A DNA stretch of 15,506 nt, taken from assembly GCA_007118045.1 (NCBI GenBank), contig SKTG01000503.1, positions 1 to 15,506 of the forward strand, in the 5' to 3' direction. Below are positions 12,505 to 15,506 of the stretch, piece by piece. The notes beneath the pieces were generated by a model. That model searched no databases, was not told the origin of the DNA, and saw only the letters and a list, made by a program, of their open reading frames with translations. The first letter of the stretch is position 1, and each line of letters opens with the position of its first letter. The DNA is from Nitriliruptoraceae bacterium. GTDB lineage: Bacteria; Actinomycetota; Nitriliruptoria; Nitriliruptorales; Nitriliruptoraceae. The translations under genes were made by a program, and so were the position numbers.

Positions 12505-15362
12505 CCGCGGTCACCGTCCTGGGTGCCATCGTCGTCGTCCTCCTGTCGCCGCTGCTCGTCGGTCTCGTCCGTCAGCCGCGGCTGGGCTCCCTGGCCGTGC
12601 GCAACCTCCGTCGTCGCCGTGGGGAGGCGGTCCTGGTCGTCGCCGGCTCGCTGCTCGGCACCGCCATCGTCACCGCCTCGTTCGTGGTCGGCGACATCGT
12701 CGACGGGTCCATCACGGACGCGGCGCGGACCCAGCTGGGCCCGGTGGACGTGACGGTCGCCGTCGCGGACCCCCGGGACCGGGACGCGGCCGTCGACGCG
12801 GTCGAGGAGGCCGCGATCGAGGGCGTCGACGGGGTGCTCCCCGCCCGTCGCGCCACCGTCGCGCTCGAGACGGTCGCCGGCGCCGGCGCCGAGGTGCGCG
12901 CGTTGCCGTCGACGGAGCTGGTCGAGCTCGACGTCGCTGCCGCCCGCGACCTCGGTGGTGACCCCGCGGCCACCGGGCTGCGGGACGTGGGCGGGGACGG
13001 CGACGAGGGGCTCGTCGTCCACGAACGCACGGCGGACCGCCTCGAGGTCGCGGCCGGCGACCTCGTCAGGATCCACGCGTACGGGACCGATGTGGAGCTG
13101 CCCGTCACCCAGGTCGTCCCGGAGCTCGGTCTCGCCGGCTTCGGTGGCGCGATCGTGGCGCCCGGGACCTTCGAGGAGCTGGCCGCGGACGCGGTCGGCG
13201 ACGCGGCCGCGCCTCCCGAGAGCCTGGTGCTGGTGTCGCTGGCCGGTGGCGTGTTCGACACCGAGGATCTCAGCGCGACCGCCACCCCGGCGATCCGAAC
13301 GGCGGTCCGGGACGTGCCGGGTGCCCGGGTCGACGACGTGAAGGCTTCCCTGCTCGAGGACGCCGAACGGGAGGGCGCCACGTTGGCGGAGCTGTTCACC
13401 ACCATCGGTTCGTTCAGCGTGCTGGCCGGGGTCCTGCTGCTCGTCAACCTCTTCGTCATGCTCGCCGAGGAGCGCAAGACCGAGCTCGGCATGCTGCGAG
13501 CGATCGGGTTCACGCGCCGTCGACTGACCCGCGCGTTCGCGCTGGAGGGTGCCCTCTACGCCACGCTGGCGTCGGTCGTCGGGACGGTCCTGGGCATCGG
13601 GATCGGCTGGCTGGTCGCCCGCGGCGCCGGAACGATCTTCGACATCGCCGAACAGGGCATCACCTTCCGGCTGGTCGTGGAACCCACCAGCCTCGCGGTC
13701 GGCGGCCTGACGGGCCTCGCGATCTCGTTGGCCACGATCTGGGTCACGAGCCTGCGTATCGCGCGCCTCAACGTGATCCGCGCGATCCGTGACCTGCCGG
13801 AGCCGAAGGTCGCGGCATCGGGCCTGCGCGTCCCGGTGCTGTCGGCCTCCGGGGTCGTCGGCGGAGCCGCCGTCAGCGTGCTCGGCTTCGTCGAGGAGCT
13901 CGCCATCCCGCTGCTGGTCGGCGTGCCCGTCGCCGCCTTCGCCGCGACGCCCCTGCTGCGGCGATGGTTACCGGAGCGCGTCGCCCGCGGTACCGCGGCC
14001 GCGGCCGTGCTCGCCTGGGGCATCGCGGCCTTCCCCGCGTTCCCCGACGTGCTGGGACAGGCGGACCTGCCCGTCTTCGTCGCGCAGGGCGTCGTGCTCA
14101 CCGCCGGCGCGGTGTCCCTGGTGGCCACGCTCGACACGGTCTGGTCGCGCCTGGTCGACGTCGCGTCCTCGCGTGGCGGCGGCCTGGCGGCCCGGCTCGG
14201 GATCGCCTACCCGCTGGCGCGACGGTTCCGAACCTCGATGCTGCTCGGCATGTTCTCGCTGGTGATCTTCACCATGACGTTCATCGCAGCCCTCGCCGCG
14301 GTGTTCGACACGCAGGGCGACGCCTACGCCACCGAGCTCCGGGGCGGCTTCGACGTGCTCGTCGACTCGAACCCCGCGAACCCGGTGGACGCCGACGCGT
14401 TGCTCGCCCACGACGAGGTGACCGGGGTCGCGAGCCTGGCGCGCTCCTTCGCCCGCTACGAGACCAGCTTCACGGACGGGCCGCGCAGCTGGCCGCTCAC
14501 CAGCTTCGACGCCGACCTGCTCGAGGGCGGAGCCCCCGCCCTGACCGAACGCGACGACGCCTACGCGACCGACCGGGACGTCTACGAGGCCGTCCTGGCG
14601 GATCCCTCGCTCGCGGTCGTGACGGACTCGTTCCTGCAGGACGGCGGACCGTCCCCCGACCGGGTCGGTCTCGGCGACACCTTCGAGGTGCTGGACCCGG
14701 TCAGCGGGGAACCACACGAGCTGACGGCCGTCGGGATGACCGGCGCCGACTGGGTCTTCAACGGCGTCTTCGTCTCGCGCCAGCTCACCGCGGAGCTGTT
14801 CGGTCCACTGGACGTGGCCGCCCGCCACTACCTCGCTGTGGGTCCGGGCGTGGACGCAGCGGGACTGGCGGCCGACCTCGACGTCGCCCTGCTGGCCAAC
14901 GGCGGGGACGCAGCCCCGTTCGTCGGCCTGGTCGACGAGGGCCTTCGGCAACAGAACGCGTTCCTGGCGCTGCTCCAGGGGTTCCTCGGGCTCGGACTAC
15001 TCGTCGGCATCGCCGGCCTGGGCGTGGTCATGGTCCGGGCGGTGCGCGAACGGCGCCAGGAGATCGGGATGCTCCGGGCCATGGGCTCATCCACCGGTCT
15101 GGTCCGTGCCGCGTTCCTGTCCGAGTCCGGGCTGATCGTCACGCAGGGCACCGTGATCGGCGCCGCGCTCGGCGTCGTGACGGCACGGCAGGTCTTCCTC
15201 AGCTCCGAGGCGTTCGGTGACGTCGCCTCGTTCACGGTCCCGTGGGGCGGGTTGCTCGTGATCGTCGTCGCGCCACTGCTGGCGGCGCTGGCCGCGACCG
15301 CCTGGCCCGCGGCTCGGGCTGCCGCGATCGCTCCGGCGGTCGCGTTGCGGGCGACGGAGTAG
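12501..15362 (+). CDS. Large MacB/FtsX-like ABC permease with two FtsX domains
   Basis: A 953-residue membrane protein with about 12 predicted transmembrane segments and two FtsX units. A hydrophobic segment near 5-23 is followed by TM near 42-62, an extracytoplasmic domain at about 65-295, and a first FtsX core at about 298-420 with coupling motif ERKTELGMLRAIGF (from 324). A central group of hydrophobic segments spans about 445-545. Another TM at about 577-600 precedes a second extracytoplasmic domain to about 815, then a second FtsX core at 821-953 with the parallel motif ERRQEIGMLRAMG (from 850). This duplicated layout is common in Gram-positive peptide/lipid export or resistance permeases and differs from single-unit MacB. 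The start ATG overlaps the ATPase stop. No MacA-type adaptor, histidine kinase or lipoprotein gene is adjacent, so substrate and sensing role are unknown. Confidence 0.93.
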   Translation: MTAVTVLGAIVVVLLSPLLVGLVRQPRLGSLAVRNLRRRRGEAVLVVAGSLLGTAIVTASFVVGDIVDGSITDAARTQLGPVDVTVAVADPRDRDAAVDAVEEAAIEGVDGVLPARRATVALETVAGAGAEVRALPSTELVELDVAAARDLGGDPAATGLRDVGGDGDEGLVVHERTADRLEVAAGDLVRIHAYGTDVELPVTQVVPELGLAGFGGAIVAPGTFEELAADAVGDAAAPPESLVLVSLAGGVFDTEDLSATATPAIRTAVRDVPGARVDDVKASLLEDAEREGATLAELFTTIGSFSVLAGVLLLVNLFVMLAEERKTELGMLRAIGFTRRRLTRAFALEGALYATLASVVGTVLGIGIGWLVARGAGTIFDIAEQGITFRLVVEPTSLAVGGLTGLAISLATIWVTSLRIARLNVIRAIRDLPEPKVAASGLRVPVLSASGVVGGAAVSVLGFVEELAIPLLVGVPVAAFAATPLLRRWLPERVARGTAAAAVLAWGIAAFPAFPDVLGQADLPVFVAQGVVLTAGAVSLVATLDTVWSRLVDVASSRGGGLAARLGIAYPLARRFRTSMLLGMFSLVIFTMTFIAALAAVFDTQGDAYATELRGGFDVLVDSNPANPVDADALLAHDEVTGVASLARSFARYETSFTDGPRSWPLTSFDADLLEGGAPALTERDDAYATDRDVYEAVLADPSLAVVTDSFLQDGGPSPDRVGLGDTFEVLDPVSGEPHELTAVGMTGADWVFNGVFVSRQLTAELFGPLDVAARHYLAVGPGVDAAGLAADLDVALLANGGDAAPFVGLVDEGLRQQNAFLALLQGFLGLGLLVGIAGLGVVMVRAVRERRQEIGMLRAMGSSTGLVRAAFLSESGLIVTQGTVIGAALGVVTARQVFLSSEAFGDVASFTVPWGGLLVIVVAPLLAALAATAWPAARAAAIAPAVALRATE

Positions 15363-15371
15363 CCCCGTGGC

Positions 15372-15387
15372 GGGTCGTTGGCGACCT
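15372..15387 (+). terminator. Short hairpin just after the permease stop
   Basis: GGTCG (15373-15377) and CGACC (15382-15386) pair around TTGG, extendable by a G-U pair at 15372/15387. It lies about 10 nt after the TAG. The stem is short and lacks a U-tract, so termination is only possible. Confidence 0.3.
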
Positions 15388-15450
15388 GTCCACATGGACG
15401 GGGCCGCGGATGGCGCGACGCCGGGACCGCTGCCAGTATGCGCCCGCTCC

Positions 15451-15472
15451 GCGCGTCGCTCTCGCGACGCGC
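15451..15472. other. Perfect 9-bp inverted repeat in the terminal intergenic region
   Basis: GCGCGTCGC (15451-15459) and GCGACGCGC (15464-15472) flank a TCTC loop with no mismatch. This would make a very stable RNA hairpin and could terminate the ABC transcript, or be an operator for the next gene beyond the window. No U-tract follows. No convincing gene start is seen in 15363-15506. Confidence 0.5.
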
Positions 15473-15506
15473 CGCCGTGGGACGGCTCGGACCTGGGGGG
15501 TGTCGA

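Noticed and set aside
15421..15506. Possible start of a new gene at ATG 15438
   Set aside because: There is no SD, the frame crosses the perfect inverted repeat, and the short peptide is Arg/Gly-rich without any family signal. Too little sequence remains to judge.

Overview
This window is about 15.5 kb of very GC-rich DNA with dense, strongly GC3-biased coding, many GTG starts, 4-base stop/start overlaps and SD-led or apparently leaderless starts. That pattern suggests an actinobacterium. A deep-branching lineage such as Nitriliruptoria is possible but cannot be settled from this sequence. No tRNA, rRNA, insertion sequence, CRISPR array or phage gene was recognised.

Layout. (1) 1-1050: an ArsR-type repressor on the minus strand, divergent from a small secreted protein on the plus strand. 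(2) 1128-2447 minus: an amidohydrolase most like 8-oxoguanine/guanine-type deaminases, divergent from urate oxidase (2543-3415 plus). (3) 3432-7029 minus: a three-subunit xanthine dehydrogenase transcribed as FAD, [2Fe-2S], molybdopterin subunits, with both junctions joined by GTGA overlaps. It converges on urate oxidase across a hairpin whose arms contain both stop codons. (4) 7124-11629 plus, divergent from xanthine dehydrogenase: allantoinase, an allantoicase-OHCU decarboxylase fusion, 5-hydroxyisourate hydrolase, and a citrate lyase/malate synthase-like (CitE/HpcH superfamily) protein that I match to the family I know as DUF6986. (5) 11615-11709: a CCCGGG-cored tandem repeat tract closes that operon. 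(6) 11779-15362 plus: a LolD/MacB-type ABC ATPase and a large MacB/FtsX-like permease. (7) 15363-15506: non-coding, with two hairpins.

How the genes work together. Xanthine dehydrogenase makes urate from hypoxanthine/xanthine, and the deaminase may make urate from 8-oxoguanine. Urate oxidase gives 5-hydroxyisourate, UraH gives OHCU, the UraD domain gives allantoin, allantoinase gives allantoate, and the allantoicase domain gives ureidoglycolate plus urea. All enzymes from xanthine to ureidoglycolate are here. Ureidoglycolate lyase, urease, a purine permease and the molybdenum hydroxylase maturation factor are not. The unassigned CitE-like protein sits exactly where a ureidoglycolate- or glyoxylate-handling enzyme would be expected and is the best candidate for undescribed biochemistry. 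The ABC pair has its own probable promoter and is probably unrelated to purine use.
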